NCBI RefSeq assembly: GCF_001618005.1
Contig: NZ_LQXA01000035.1
Location: 62,001 to 126,000, forward strand
DNA from: Clavibacter tessellarius
GTDB taxonomy: Bacteria > Actinomycetota > Actinomycetes > Actinomycetales > Microbacteriaceae
Reading direction: 5' to 3'
Length of the DNA: 64,000 nucleotides
A program made the position numbers and the translations under genes. The notes beneath the pieces were generated by a model. That model did not search any database. It had not been told where the DNA came from and saw only the letters and a program-made list of their open reading frames with translations. Below are positions 30,296-41,127 of this stretch, piece after piece. Position 1 is the first letter of the stretch. Each line of letters begins with the position of its first letter.

Positions 30296-31480
30296 ATGCG
30301 AGCAGACGTCATCACGAAGGAGTACCCGCCCGAGGTCTACGGGGGTGCGGGCGTGCATGTCACGGAGCTCGTGAAGGCCATGCGGCAGCAGACGGAGGTC
30401 GTGGTCCGCGCCTTCGGGGCGCCGCGTGACGAGCCCGGCGTCTTCTCCTACCCCGTCCCCTCGGAGCTCGCCGGCGCCAACGCCACGCTGCAGACGATGG
30501 CCGTCGACCTCGCCATCGCGCGCGACGTCGCCGGCGCCGACGTCGTGCACTCCCACACCTGGTACGCCAACCACGCGGGCCACGTCGCGTCGCTGCTGCA
30601 CGGCATCCCGCACGTGGTCACCGCGCACAGCCTCGAGCCGCTCCGACCCTGGAAGGCCGAGCAGCTGGGCGGCGGCTACCGCGTCTCCAGCTGGATCGAG
30701 CGCACGGCGTACGAGGCGGCCGACGCGGTCATCGCGGTGAGCGACGGCATGAAGCGCGACATCCTCCGCTCGTATCCCGCGCTCGACGAGGCGCGCGTGC
30801 ACACCGTCTACAACGGCATCGACCTCGAGGCGTGGGCGCCCGTGCACGACGAGGACCTCGTGCGCTCCCTCGGCATCGATCCGTCGCGCCCCTCGGTCGT
30901 CTTCGTCGGCCGCATCACGCGCCAGAAGGGCCTGCCGTACCTGCTGCGCGCGGCCGCGCTCCTGCCCGCCGACGTGCAGATGGTGCTGTGCGCGGGCGCG
31001 CCCGACACCCCGCAGATCATGGAGGAGGTGACGGCCCTCGTGCGCGGCCTCCAGGAGGAGCGCTCCGGCGTCGTCTGGATCGACCGTCTCCTGCCGCGTC
31101 GCGAGCTCTCCGCGGTGCTCACCGCCGGCACGGTCTTCGTGTGCCCGTCGGTCTACGAGCCGCTCGGCATCGTGAACCTCGAGGCCATGGCGTGCGGCGC
31201 GCCCGTCGTGGGCACCGCCACGGGCGGGATCCCCGAGGTCGTCGACGACGGCGTCACCGGCCGCCTCGTCCCCATCGACCAGGCGACGGACGGCACGGGC
31301 ACGCCCACCGACCCGGAGCGGTTCGTCCGCGACCTCGCCGCCGCGCTCACCGAGGTCGTGGCGGATCCCGCGGCCGCGCGCCGCATGGGCGAGGCCGGCC
31401 GGGTGCGTGCCGAGCGGGAGTTCGGCTGGGACCGCATCGCCCGGCAGACCGAGGCGATCTACGCGTCGATCCTCCGCTGA
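30296..31480 (+). CDS. glgA: Glycogen synthase, actinobacterial GT4 type
   Basis: Glycosyltransferase of family 4 of the Corynebacterium/Mycobacterium GlgA type, which uses ADP-glucose to make alpha-glucan or maltose-1-phosphate. It has 394 residues. [21 protein letters not shown] is at the N-terminus, [10 protein letters not shown] in the middle, and [24 protein letters not shown] is the C-terminal nucleotide-sugar motif. ATG 30296 is followed by [12 protein letters not shown], the family start. It is divergent from glgC with only 46 bases between, a compact glycogen control point. Confidence 0.93.
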   Translation: MRADVITKEYPPEVYGGAGVHVTELVKAMRQQTEVVVRAFGAPRDEPGVFSYPVPSELAGANATLQTMAVDLAIARDVAGADVVHSHTWYANHAGHVASLLHGIPHVVTAHSLEPLRPWKAEQLGGGYRVSSWIERTAYEAADAVIAVSDGMKRDILRSYPALDEARVHTVYNGIDLEAWAPVHDEDLVRSLGIDPSRPSVVFVGRITRQKGLPYLLRAAALLPADVQMVLCAGAPDTPQIMEEVTALVRGLQEERSGVVWIDRLLPRRELSAVLTAGTVFVCPSVYEPLGIVNLEAMACGAPVVGTATGGIPEVVDDGVTGRLVPIDQATDGTGTPTDPERFVRDLAAALTEVVADPAAARRMGEAGRVRAEREFGWDRIARQTEAIYASILR

Positions 31481-31530
31481 CCGGCCTTGCGGCCCGGGTG
31501 GCGGCGGGCCGCGCCCGGGGCCTGGGCGGA

Positions 31531-31536
31531 TAGACT
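31531..31536 (+). promoter_or_regulatory. -10 box of the ABC ATPase gene, leaderless type
   Basis: TAGACT ends 7 bases before the ATG at 31544, leaving almost no leader and no ribosome-binding site. Confidence 0.55.
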
Positions 31537-31543
31537 GACGGGC

Positions 31544-32332
31544 ATGAGCCACGTCCTCTCCCTGTCCGGAGTGTCCTTCGTCCGGAACGGGACGACCATC
31601 CTCGACCACGTGGACTGGACGGTCGACGGCGACGAGCGCTGGGTCGTGCTCGGCCCCAACGGCGCGGGCAAGACGAGCCTCCTCCAGATCGCCTCGGCGA
31701 TGGCGCACCCGTCCTCCGGCACCGCCACGGTGCTCGACCACGAGCTCGGCAGGGTCGACGTCTTCGAGCTGCGCTCGCGCATCGGCTTCGCGTCCACCGC
31801 CATGGCCCGCCGCATCCCCGCCGACGAGACCGTGCTCGACGTGGTGCTCACGGCGGCGTACTCGGTCACCGGCCGCTGGAACGAGGACTACGAGGACATC
31901 GACGTGCGCCGCGCCCAGCGCGTGCTCGCCGAGTGGCGCCTCGACCACCTCGAGCAGCGGAAGTTCGGCACCCTCAGCGACGGCGAGCAGAAGCGCGCGC
32001 AGATCGCCCGCTCGATCATGACGGACCCCGAGCTCCTGCTCCTCGACGAGCCCGCCGCGAGCCTCGACCTCGGTGCCCGCGAGGAGCTGCTGCAGCTGCT
32101 CGGCGGCTACGCGTCCGCGCCCGAGGCGCCCGGCATCGTCATGGTCACCCACCACGTCGAGGAGATCCCCCGCGGATTCACGCACGGGCTGCTCCTGCGC
32201 CAGGGCGCCGTGGTGGCGGCGGGGCCGCTCGCGGACGTCATCACCGCCGACAACCTGGGCCGCGCCTTCGGCCTCGAGCTCGAGGTCACGCAGGACGACG
32301 GCCGCTTCACGGCCCGCGCCGTCCGCCGCTGA
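31544..32332 (+). CDS. Stand-alone ABC transporter ATP-binding protein
   Basis: Single ABC ATPase domain of 262 residues. Walker A is GPNGAGKTS (about residues 35-43), the signature is LSDGEQKRAQIARS and Walker B is LLLLDEPAASLD, with the switch His in VTHHVEEIP. The C-motif with Asp in place of the usual second Gly (LSDGE) resembles ModF/YlmA-like ATPases. No membrane or binding-protein gene is adjacent, so its partner and substrate are unknown. Confidence 0.85.
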   Translation: MSHVLSLSGVSFVRNGTTILDHVDWTVDGDERWVVLGPNGAGKTSLLQIASAMAHPSSGTATVLDHELGRVDVFELRSRIGFASTAMARRIPADETVLDVVLTAAYSVTGRWNEDYEDIDVRRAQRVLAEWRLDHLEQRKFGTLSDGEQKRAQIARSIMTDPELLLLDEPAASLDLGAREELLQLLGGYASAPEAPGIVMVTHHVEEIPRGFTHGLLLRQGAVVAAGPLADVITADNLGRAFGLELEVTQDDGRFTARAVRR

Positions 32333-32383
32333 TCCGTCCGCGCCGCTCCTCGGCGCGCCGACCCGATCCGGGCACCCGTCTGG

Positions 32384-32389
32384 TAGGCT
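32384..32389 (+). promoter_or_regulatory. -10 box of rpmE2
   Basis: TAGGCT, 76 bases before the rpmE2 ATG. The leader contains GTCCGG-TGATCATC-CCGGAC (32399-32418), an inverted repeat with 6-bp arms. Confidence 0.5.
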
Positions 32390-32464
32390 CGTCCACTGGT
32401 CCGGTGATCATCCCGGACACCCACGCTTCCCACGCAGACACCAGAAACGACGAAGGACACCCCG

Positions 32465-32722
32465 ATGAAGACCGACATCCACCCCAAGTACGCCCCCGTC
32501 GTCTTCCGCGACCTCGCCTCCGGCGCGACCTTCCTCACCCGCTCCACCGTGAGCAGCTCGAAGACCATCGTCTGGGAGGACGGCAAGGAGTACGCCGTCA
32601 TCGACGTCGAGATCTCGAGCGAGTCGCACCCGTTCTACACGGGCAAGCAGCGCATCATGGACTCCGCCGGCCGCGTCGAGAAGTTCAACTCGCGCTACGC
32701 GAACTTCGGCACCAAGAAGTAG
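32465..32722 (+). CDS. rpmE2: 50S ribosomal protein L31 type B
   Basis: Large-subunit ribosomal protein, 85 residues, with no cysteine at all. That makes it the zinc-independent (C-minus) form. Family marks are [29 protein letters not shown] and the C-terminal [14 protein letters not shown]. In many bacteria this paralogue is induced under zinc limitation by Zur. I see no Zur-box-like AT-rich palindrome upstream, so it may be the main L31 here. It is followed by a strong terminator. Confidence 0.96.
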   Translation: MKTDIHPKYAPVVFRDLASGATFLTRSTVSSSKTIVWEDGKEYAVIDVEISSESHPFYTGKQRIMDSAGRVEKFNSRYANFGTKK

Positions 32723-32740
32723 CAGCCTCCTGCTGCACCA

Positions 32741-32774
32741 CGAAGGGCGCCCGGCTCCGGCCGGGCGCCCTTCG
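32741..32774. terminator. Terminator after rpmE2
   Basis: A perfect 15-bp stem, CGAAGGGCGCCCGGC (32741-32755) with GCCGGGCGCCCTTCG (32760-32774), loop TCCG, 18 bases after the stop. It also serves the convergent exonuclease operon. Confidence 0.85.
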
Positions 32775-32828
32775 TCGTCCCCGCACCGCGGCGGCCCGAG
32801 GAGCGCGGCGCCGGGGGAGCGGGCCGGA

Positions 32829-33530
32829 TCAGCTGTCGGCGTGGCGCTCGGGCCAGGCGCCCGACGTCGTGAACGCGGGGTCGCGCGTGCGGCGCATGTA
32901 GTCCTGGAAGCTCTCCGCCTGCACGCGGGACCAGTCGACCTGGCGGTCGTGCAGATCGAGCACGGGGATGTCGAGCTGGTCCGCGTACCGGCCGGCGATG
33001 GCCTGCGCGACCCGCCCGGCGGCGATGGCGTCCGCGCCCGCGTCGTGCGCGTCGTCGAGCCGCACGCCGTAGTGCTCGGCGGCGACGGAGAGCGTGCGCT
33101 TGCCGCGGCGGTAGGTGTCCACCGCCTTGTCGATGACGAGGGGGTCGATGACGGGACCGGTGTCGCGGAGCGGCTCGACGCCGTGGCGCACGGCCTCCCG
33201 GTTGAGGAGCGTGAGGTCGTAGGGCGCGTTGTAGACCACGAGGGCGAGCCCGCGCGCGAACACCTCGCGGATGGTCGTGACGATCTCGAGCACGACCGCG
33301 GCCGCATCGCGTCCCTCGGCGCGGGCGCGCTCCGTGGTGACGCCGTGGATGGCGGCGGCGGCCGCAGGGATCTCGACGCCGGGATCCGCCAGCCAGTCGT
33401 GCCGTTCGGTGACCTTCCCGTCGGCGTCGAGCACGACGATGCACGCCGTGACGATGCGCGCGGTCTCGACGTCCACCCCCGTCGTCTCGAGGTCGAAGGA
33501 GGCGAGGGAGTGGTGCCAGCGGGAGCTCAT
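32829..33530 (-). CDS. DnaQ-like 3'-5' exonuclease
   Basis: DEDDh-type exonuclease domain protein, 233 residues. Exo I is SFDLETTGVDVETARI, Exo II is VVYNAPYDLTLLNRE and Exo III is HDAGADAIAAGRV with the catalytic His/Asp. It resembles the epsilon proofreading subunit domain but stands alone, so it may be a repair or RNA-trimming nuclease. ATG 33530 is preceded by TAGCAT and 7 further bases, a leaderless pattern. It begins 10 bases after the treS stop. Confidence 0.85.
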   Translation of the reverse strand: MSSRWHHSLASFDLETTGVDVETARIVTACIVVLDADGKVTERHDWLADPGVEIPAAAAAIHGVTTERARAEGRDAAAVVLEIVTTIREVFARGLALVVYNAPYDLTLLNREAVRHGVEPLRDTGPVIDPLVIDKAVDTYRRGKRTLSVAAEHYGVRLDDAHDAGADAIAAGRVAQAIAGRYADQLDIPVLDLHDRQVDWSRVQAESFQDYMRRTRDPAFTTSGAWPERHADS

Positions 33531-33540
33531 CCTGTAGATG

Positions 33541-35262
<1,722 letters not shown>

Positions 35263-35386
35263 GGTTCTCCTCAGGGGCGCGACGGGTCGTCGACGGCGGG
35301 GCGGGAAGGCTCGGGGGCAACTCTAGGCGCGCGCGGCTCGCGGCACGGCCCCCGGCGCGCCCGGGACCGGGGGCGCCCGCCGCTCG

Positions 35387-35392
35387 TAGACT
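35387..35392 (+). promoter_or_regulatory. -10 box of the hydrolase-glycosyltransferase pair
   Basis: TAGACT ends 8 bases before the ATG at 35401, giving a leaderless or nearly leaderless transcript. Confidence 0.55.
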
Positions 35393-35400
35393 CGACCCCG

Positions 35401-36297
35401 ATGAACGTCCCCTCGCCCTACGCCGCCCAGCTCGACCGGATCCCCGTCGTCCGGCGCACCGCCGACGTCCTCGGCAGCCCCACCGCGTGGTGGGAGTACG
35501 GTCCCGCCGACGCGCGCGAGGTCCTCGTCGTGGTCCACGGGTTCCGCGGCGACCACCACGGGCTGGAGCCGGTGGTGGCGCAGCTGCCCGGCGTGCGCAT
35601 CATCTCGCCCGACCTGCCGGGGTTCGGCGACTCCGCGCCGCTGGCGGGCGCCGCGCACGACATCCCCGGGTACGCGGCATGGCTCCGCGCGTTCGTCGAC
35701 GCCACGGGCACGCGCGACGCGACCGTGCTCGGCCATTCGTTCGGATCGATCGTCGTCACGGCCGCGCTCGCGGGCGGCCTCCCGAACCCGCGGGCGATCC
35801 TCGTCAACCCGATCGCCGCCCCCGCCCTCGAGGGACCGCGCGGGATCCTCACGCGCCTCGCCGTGCTGTACTACCGCTCCGCCGCCGTCCTCCCCGAGCG
35901 CGCGGGCTTCGGCCTGCTGCGCAACCGCGCCATCGTCCGGGTGATGAGCGAGGCCATGGCGAAGACACGCGACCGCGGGCTGCGCCGGTGGATCAACGAC
36001 CAGCACGACCGCTTCTTCAGCGCGTTCGGCGACCGCCGCGTCGTGCTCGAGGCCTTCCGGGCGTCCGTGTCCTCGGACGTGAGCACCTACGCGCCCCGGG
36101 TGCGCGTGCCCGTGCTGCTCGTCGCGGCCGAGCGCGACGACATCACGCCCGTGGCCGCCCAGCACCGGCTGCGCACCCTGTTCGCGGACGCCCGCCTCGA
36201 GGTCATCCCGCGCGTCGGGCACCTCATCCACTACGAGACGCCCCGGGAGGCCGCCGGCTTCATCCGCGCGTTCCTCGACCAGGGGAGCGCCTCATGA
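35401..36297 (+). CDS. Alpha/beta-fold hydrolase
   Basis: A 298-residue hydrolase. The oxyanion region is VVVHGFRGDHHGLEP, the nucleophile elbow GHSFGS, the acid probably the Asp in AERDDITP and the histidine GHLIHYETP near the C-terminus. No signal peptide. The next gene, a glycosyltransferase, overlaps it by four bases, so the pair probably acts on the same glycan or glycolipid, but the substrate is unknown. Confidence 0.85.
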   Translation: MNVPSPYAAQLDRIPVVRRTADVLGSPTAWWEYGPADAREVLVVVHGFRGDHHGLEPVVAQLPGVRIISPDLPGFGDSAPLAGAAHDIPGYAAWLRAFVDATGTRDATVLGHSFGSIVVTAALAGGLPNPRAILVNPIAAPALEGPRGILTRLAVLYYRSAAVLPERAGFGLLRNRAIVRVMSEAMAKTRDRGLRRWINDQHDRFFSAFGDRRVVLEAFRASVSSDVSTYAPRVRVPVLLVAAERDDITPVAAQHRLRTLFADARLEVIPRVGHLIHYETPREAAGFIRAFLDQGSAS

Positions 36298-37388
36298 GGC
36301 TCGTGTTCGACTGCCGGTACACGCGCGTCGGCCGCCACGACGGGATCAGCCGCTACGGCGCCGAGCTCGTCGCCCGGCTGGGCGAGCGCTTCGACGTGAC
36401 CATGCTCATCAGCGACCACCGCCAGCTCGCCCTCCTGCCCGACCTGCCGTGGCAGCTGGTGAGCGCGCCGACCGGCGCCCGGGAGCCGTGGATCGCCCGG
36501 CGCATCGCCCGGCTGCGCCCCGACGTGGTCTACAGCCCCATGCAGACGATGGGATCCCGCGGACGCGACTACCCGCTCGTGCTCACGCTGCACGACCTCA
36601 TCTACTACCGCCACCGGCGTCCACCGCGCGACCTGCCGGCCGGGGTGCGCGCCCTGTGGCGCGCGTTCCACCTCGCCTGGTGGCCGCAGCGGCTGCTGCT
36701 CGACCGGGCCGATGCGATCGTGACGGTCAGCGAGACGACGCGCGGGCTGATCCGCCGCCACAAGCTCACCTCCCGTCCCGTGGTCGTCGTGCCCAACGCC
36801 GCCGAGCTGGAGCCCGCGCCCGACGGCGCGCCCGACGGCCCCCGTGACGCCCCCGCCGAGCGCACCCTCGTGTACATGGGCTCCTACATGCCGTACAAGA
36901 ACGTCGACACCCTCGTGCGCGCCGCCGACGACCTGCCCGACCACGAGCTGCACCTGATGAGCCACGTCTCCGCACCCGAGCGCGCGCGCCTGGAGGCGCT
37001 CGCCGACGGCGCGCGCCTCGTGTTCCGCGAGGGTCCGAGCGACGAGGAGTACGCCCGGACGCTGCGCCGCGGCACGGCGCTGCTCACGGCATCGCGCGAC
37101 GAGGGCTTCGGCATCCCCGTCATCGAGGCGATGAGCGTCGGGCTCCCCGTCGTCGTCAGCGACATCCCGATCTTCCGCGAGATCTGCGGGGACGCCGCCG
37201 TCTACGTCGACCCGGACGATCCCGAGGGCTTCGCCGCGGCGGTCCGCGCCCTCGAGGACCCCGCGGAGTGGCGCCGTCGGTCCGCCGCGTGCGTCGCCCG
37301 GGCCGCCGCCTACGACTGGGACCGCTCCGCCTCCGCGCTCGGGGACCTGCTCGTGCAGGTCGCCCGGCCGAGGACTCCCTCGGCCTGA
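36294..37388 (+). CDS. Family 1/4 glycosyltransferase
   Basis: GT-B glycosyltransferase of 364 residues. It starts MRLVFDCRYTRVGRHDGISRYGAEL, has the donor-domain motif LVYMGSYMPYKNVDTLVRA and the C-terminal EGFGIPVIEAMSVGLPVVVSD with conserved Glu residues. Resembles alpha-mannosyltransferases of actinobacteria. It overlaps the hydrolase by four bases (ATGA). A cell-envelope or glycolipid role is inferred only. Confidence 0.85.
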   Translation: MRLVFDCRYTRVGRHDGISRYGAELVARLGERFDVTMLISDHRQLALLPDLPWQLVSAPTGAREPWIARRIARLRPDVVYSPMQTMGSRGRDYPLVLTLHDLIYYRHRRPPRDLPAGVRALWRAFHLAWWPQRLLLDRADAIVTVSETTRGLIRRHKLTSRPVVVVPNAAELEPAPDGAPDGPRDAPAERTLVYMGSYMPYKNVDTLVRAADDLPDHELHLMSHVSAPERARLEALADGARLVFREGPSDEEYARTLRRGTALLTASRDEGFGIPVIEAMSVGLPVVVSDIPIFREICGDAAVYVDPDDPEGFAAAVRALEDPAEWRRRSAACVARAAAYDWDRSASALGDLLVQVARPRTPSA

Positions 37389-37403
37389 TCCCCCGCGGGG
37401 ATC
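37387..37403. terminator. Short hairpin between convergent genes
   Basis: GATCCCC (37387-37393) and GGGGATC (37397-37403), loop CGC, at the glycosyltransferase stop and just before the phosphatase stop. Confidence 0.4.
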
Positions 37404-37410
37404 CGACGGC

Positions 37411-38046
37411 TCAGGCGGGCCGGGCCTCCGATGACGGGGCGACGGCGGCGAGCTCCGCGACGCCGCCGAAGCGCAGCAGCGACAGCGTCCCGTCGATCAC
37501 GCCGAAGGTGTGCGCCGAGCCGTTCTCGATCATGGGGCCCGGCCGACCGAGGAGCGAGGGGTCGAGGCTCCGGGCGAGCGCCGCGATCACGCCGCCGTGC
37601 GACACCACGATGAGCGATCCGCCCGGGTGCTCCTCCGCGAGGCGCAGCAACGCTCCGCCGGCCCGCTCGGTGACGGACTCCACGGTCTCGCGGCCGGGGA
37701 CGTCGCCGTCCGGGAAGCGCGCCTCGATCTCGGAGTGGGTGAGCCCCTCCGCGAGGCCGTAGCGGCGCTCGGCCAGCGCCGGCTCCGGCAGGGGACCGGC
37801 GGTGGGGGAGCCGCCGAGCGCGAGGTGCTCGACGATGATCGACGCGGTCTCGAACGCGCGCCCGAGCGGGCTGGCGTGCACGGCATCCCAGCCGGCGCCG
37901 CCGTGCGCCGCCTCGGCGAGCAGCGCCCCCGCGGTGGCGGCCTGGGCGCGGCCGGTGTCGTCGAGCGGGATGTCGCTCGATCCCTGCACGCGCCGCTCCA
38001 CGTTCCACGCGGTGCGGCCGTGGCGGACGAGCACGATGCGCGTCAC
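37411..38046 (-). CDS. Histidine phosphatase family protein
   Basis: Phosphoglycerate-mutase-like phosphatase, 211 residues. The catalytic motif VRHGRTAWN has the phospho-accepting His at residue 9. The second histidine is in VVSHGGV and the acid in ERRYGLAEG. Substrate unknown; cofactor-dependent mutase activity is unlikely from the short length. The GTG start overlaps the sirtuin stop (GTGA), so the two are co-translated. Confidence 0.88.
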   Translation of the reverse strand: MTRIVLVRHGRTAWNVERRVQGSSDIPLDDTGRAQAATAGALLAEAAHGGAGWDAVHASPLGRAFETASIIVEHLALGGSPTAGPLPEPALAERRYGLAEGLTHSEIEARFPDGDVPGRETVESVTERAGGALLRLAEEHPGGSLIVVSHGGVIAALARSLDPSLLGRPGPMIENGSAHTFGVIDGTLSLLRFGGVAELAAVAPSSEARPA

Positions 38047-38897
38047 GACGCGAGCTCCGTCGCGATGGCGCGGAGGGTCTCGCTGGTGCCGCCCTCGAGG
38101 CGCACGGTGGCACGCGTGTCGCCCTTGGTGATGCCGCGGTTGAGGATCACGATCGGCATGCGGCTCCTCCGGGCGATCTCGAGCAGTCGGATGCCGGAGT
38201 TCACGGCGAGCGAGGAGCCGGCGATGAGGAGCACGTCCGCGTCGGAGACGATGGCGCTCGCCTCCTGGAAGCGCTCGGTGGGCACCAGCTCGCCGAAGAA
38301 CACCACGTCGGGCTTCAGCATGCCGCCGCAGACGCTGCACACCGGGATCCGGAAGCGGTCGACGTCGTGCACCTGGGCGTCGCCGTCGGGGTTCAGCTCC
38401 ACCGCGTCGGGCTGGTCGAGCCACGGGTTCTCCGCGCTGATGCGGTCGGCGATCGCCGACCGCGCGTACGCCTGGCCGCAGTCCAGGCAGAGGACCCGGT
38501 CGAGCGACCCGTGCAGGTCCACCACGCGGCGCGACCCGGCGCGCTCGTGCAGGCCGTCGACGTTCTGCGTGACGAGGCCCGACACGACGCCGGCGCCCTC
38601 GAGGTCGGCGAGCGCGGCGTGCCCGTCGTTGGGGCGCGCGGAGCTGAACGCCTTCCAGCCGAGGTGCCCGCCCGCCCAGTAGCGGCGGCGGAAGTCGTCG
38701 CCCTCGCTGCGGAACTGCTGGAACGTCATCGGATTCCGCTTGGGGGCGCCCTCGCCGCGGTAGTCCGGGATGCCCGAGTCGGTGCTGAGGCCCGCGCCCG
38801 TGAGGACCGCCGTGCGGCGGCCGCGCATCAGCTCGACGGCCTCGGCCACGGTGGATCCCGCGGGGGGCCGGGGATCGTCGCGGAGAGCGGTGCTCAT
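38043..38897 (-). CDS. NAD-dependent protein deacylase (Sir2 family)
   Basis: Sirtuin of 284 residues that removes acyl groups from lysine using NAD+. The motifs GAGLSTDSGIPDYRG, TQNVDGLHERAG and the catalytic HGSLD are visible. The zinc-binding cysteines are CLDCGQAY and CSVCGGML. GSSLAVNSG and ILNRGITKGD complete the NAD site. It begins at ATG 38897 and is followed by the histidine phosphatase with a four-base overlap. Confidence 0.92.
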   Translation of the reverse strand: MSTALRDDPRPPAGSTVAEAVELMRGRRTAVLTGAGLSTDSGIPDYRGEGAPKRNPMTFQQFRSEGDDFRRRYWAGGHLGWKAFSSARPNDGHAALADLEGAGVVSGLVTQNVDGLHERAGSRRVVDLHGSLDRVLCLDCGQAYARSAIADRISAENPWLDQPDAVELNPDGDAQVHDVDRFRIPVCSVCGGMLKPDVVFFGELVPTERFQEASAIVSDADVLLIAGSSLAVNSGIRLLEIARRSRMPIVILNRGITKGDTRATVRLEGGTSETLRAIATELAS

Positions 38898-39046
38898 GGG
38901 GCCTCCCGGTGGCGCACGGACACCCCATCCTGTCGGCGGGCGACGACGGGGCAGGGCATCATTGTCCTGCCGAGTCTAGACAGCGCACCCCCGCGATGGC
39001 TCCGCGCGAGCAGCACCGCCCCGCCCGGCGGACGGAGAGGATCGGC

Positions 39047-39856
39047 GTGCACATCCACCGCATCGAGGACCTCGACGCCCCGGGGCTCGAGGACTACTCC
39101 CGGCTCACCGACGTGGCGCTCCGCCGCGTGAGCGAGCCGGCGGGAGGCCTCTACATCGCCGAGTCGACCAAGGTCATGGGACGCGCGCTCGCCGCGGGCC
39201 ACGTGCCCCGCTCCGTGCTGCTGCAGGAGCAGTGGCTCGACGACGTCACGCCGCTCCTCGCGGACTTCCCCGACGTGCCCGTCTTCGTGGGGGAGGCCGC
39301 GGTGCTGGAGCGGCTCACCGGGTACAACCTGCATCGGGGAGCGCTCGCCGCCATGCACCGACCGGCGCTCCCCGCGGTCGCCGACGTGCTGCGCGACGCC
39401 CGACGGGTGGTGGTGCTCGAGGACGTCGTCGACCACACCAACGTGGGCGCCATCTTCCGCGCCGTCGCCGGCATCGGGGCCGATGCCGTGCTCATCACCC
39501 CGCGCTGCGCCGACCCGCTCTACCGCCGGAGCGTCAGGGTCAGCATGGGCACGGTGCTGCAGGTGCCGTGGACCCGGCTGCCCGAGTGGCCCGAGGCCGT
39601 CACGCTCCTGCACGAGGCCGGCTTCCACCTCGCCGCGCTCGCGCTGGAGGACGACGCCGTGACGCTCGACGCCTTCGCGGCGGATCCACCCGAGCGCATC
39701 GCGCTCGTGCTCGGCACCGAGGGCGACGGCCTCAGCCGCGCCGCGCTCCGCCACGCGGACTCGACGGTCGTCATCCCGATGCTGCACGGCGTGGACTCCC
39801 TCAACGTCGCCGCGGCGAGCGCCGTGGCGCTGTACGCGCTGCGGGTGCCCGCGTGA
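39047..39856 (+). CDS. SpoU/TrmH-type RNA 2'-O-methyltransferase
   Basis: SPOUT methyltransferase for tRNA or rRNA ribose, 269 residues from the GTG at 39047, which has GGAGAGG six bases upstream. Motif 1 is EDVVDHTNVGAIFRAV, motif 2 VLGTEGDGLS and motif 3 SLNVAAASAVALYAL, all on the C-terminal knot domain. An N-terminal substrate-binding domain precedes them. An in-frame ATG at 38996 would add a basic tail. The GTGA overlap with the next gene suggests coupling. Confidence 0.87.
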   Translation: MHIHRIEDLDAPGLEDYSRLTDVALRRVSEPAGGLYIAESTKVMGRALAAGHVPRSVLLQEQWLDDVTPLLADFPDVPVFVGEAAVLERLTGYNLHRGALAAMHRPALPAVADVLRDARRVVVLEDVVDHTNVGAIFRAVAGIGADAVLITPRCADPLYRRSVRVSMGTVLQVPWTRLPEWPEAVTLLHEAGFHLAALALEDDAVTLDAFAADPPERIALVLGTEGDGLSRAALRHADSTVVIPMLHGVDSLNVAAASAVALYALRVPA

Positions 39857-41067
39857 GCCGCGCCCGCCTCCTCGTCCTCACCGGGGTCGCGGCCGCGCTC
39901 CTCGTCTCCGGCGGCGTCTACGTCCCGGTCAGCCTGACGGCGGATCCGCCGGCCGCGGTCGCGCAGGTCGAGGCACCCGATCCGATCGTCAACGTCCTCA
40001 CGCCCGAGGCCTGGCCGGGCGCGGGCGTCTCCGCGGTCGGCGCCGTCGGCTTCGACGGGGTCCTCGCGACCGACGACCCGGCGCCCGTGTCGCACCCCAT
40101 GGCGAGCATCACCAAGATCGTGACCGCGCTGGTGGTGCTGCAGGCGAAGCCGCTCGCCCCCGGCGAGGACGGTCCGCAGGTGACCTTCACGGCCGAGGAC
40201 GAGGCCCTGCGCGCCGAGATCCTCAAGCAGGACGGCACCGTCGAGCCGGCCGTGCCGGGCACGAGCCTCGCGCAGCGACACCTCCTCGAGGGCGCGCTGC
40301 TCGCGAGCGCGAACAACTACGCGGCGTCGCTGGGCGTCTGGGCGTACGGGTCCAACGACGCGTTCGTCGCCGCGGCGAACGCGTGGCTCGCCGAGCACGG
40401 GCTGACCGGCACGCACGTCGCCGACGCCATGGGCCTGTCACCCGAGACGGTGAGCACGACCCCCGACCTCGTGCGCATCGGCGAGATGGCGCTCGCCGAC
40501 CCCGTGCTCTCCGGGATCGTCAACCAGAGGAGCGCAGACCTCCCGGGCGTGGGCACCATCCAGAACCGCAACATGCTCGCGTCGGTGCCGGGCTTCCGCG
40601 GGATCAAGACCGGCACGCTCGAGCAGGCGGGCAAGTGCCTGCTCTGGGCGGTGGACACGCAGGTGGGCGACCGCGACGTGACGTTCGTCGGGGTCACGCT
40701 CGGTGCCCGCGACCACGCGGAGCTCGCCCGGCAGGTGCTCGCGCTCCTGCCCACCGTGACCGCGAACATGCACGTGGTCCAGGTCGCCACCGCCGGGGAG
40801 CCGTTCGCCGACTACGCGACCCCCTGGGGCGCCACGGCGCAGGCCGTCGCCACCGAGGACGAGACGCTGCTGGTGTGGGGCGACACGCCTGTGACCACGA
40901 CCGTGGCCGCGCGCGGCGCGAGCGAGGGCGACGCGGGGGACCCGGTGGGCACCGCGACCGTCACCGCCGGCGCGCAGAGCGTGCAGGTGCCGCTGGCGCT
41001 GGACCGCGCGATCGCCGGACCCGACGGCTGGTGGCGCCTGGGCAACCCGGGGGAGATGCTCGGCTGA
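39853..41067 (+). CDS. D-alanyl-D-alanine carboxypeptidase
   Basis: Low-molecular-weight penicillin-binding protein (peptidase S11) that trims peptidoglycan pentapeptides outside the membrane. It has 404 residues with an N-terminal hydrophobic signal/anchor (about residues 5-24). The active-site SITK motif is Ser85-Lys88, the second motif Ser152-Ala-Asn154 and the third Lys252-Thr-Gly254. It overlaps the RNA methyltransferase by four bases. No C-terminal membrane anchor is evident. Confidence 0.92.
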   Translation: MSRARLLVLTGVAAALLVSGGVYVPVSLTADPPAAVAQVEAPDPIVNVLTPEAWPGAGVSAVGAVGFDGVLATDDPAPVSHPMASITKIVTALVVLQAKPLAPGEDGPQVTFTAEDEALRAEILKQDGTVEPAVPGTSLAQRHLLEGALLASANNYAASLGVWAYGSNDAFVAAANAWLAEHGLTGTHVADAMGLSPETVSTTPDLVRIGEMALADPVLSGIVNQRSADLPGVGTIQNRNMLASVPGFRGIKTGTLEQAGKCLLWAVDTQVGDRDVTFVGVTLGARDHAELARQVLALLPTVTANMHVVQVATAGEPFADYATPWGATAQAVATEDETLLVWGDTPVTTTVAARGASEGDAGDPVGTATVTAGAQSVQVPLALDRAIAGPDGWWRLGNPGEMLG

Positions 41068-41127
41068 CGCCGGGCGCCCGCGGCCCGGTCGGCCCGGTCG
41101 GCCCTGTCGCGCCCGCGGCTGCCGCGG

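Noticed and set aside
29012-32185. Upstream part of a 1290-codon minus-strand open frame that ends in serB
   Set aside because: Only the serB portion (from 29011) is real. The rest is shadow of glgC, glgA and the ABC ATPase.
41075-41120. Short repeated CGGCCCGGT-like units
   Set aside because: Three imperfect 9-base copies in a small convergent gap. Too short and compositionally biased to call an array.
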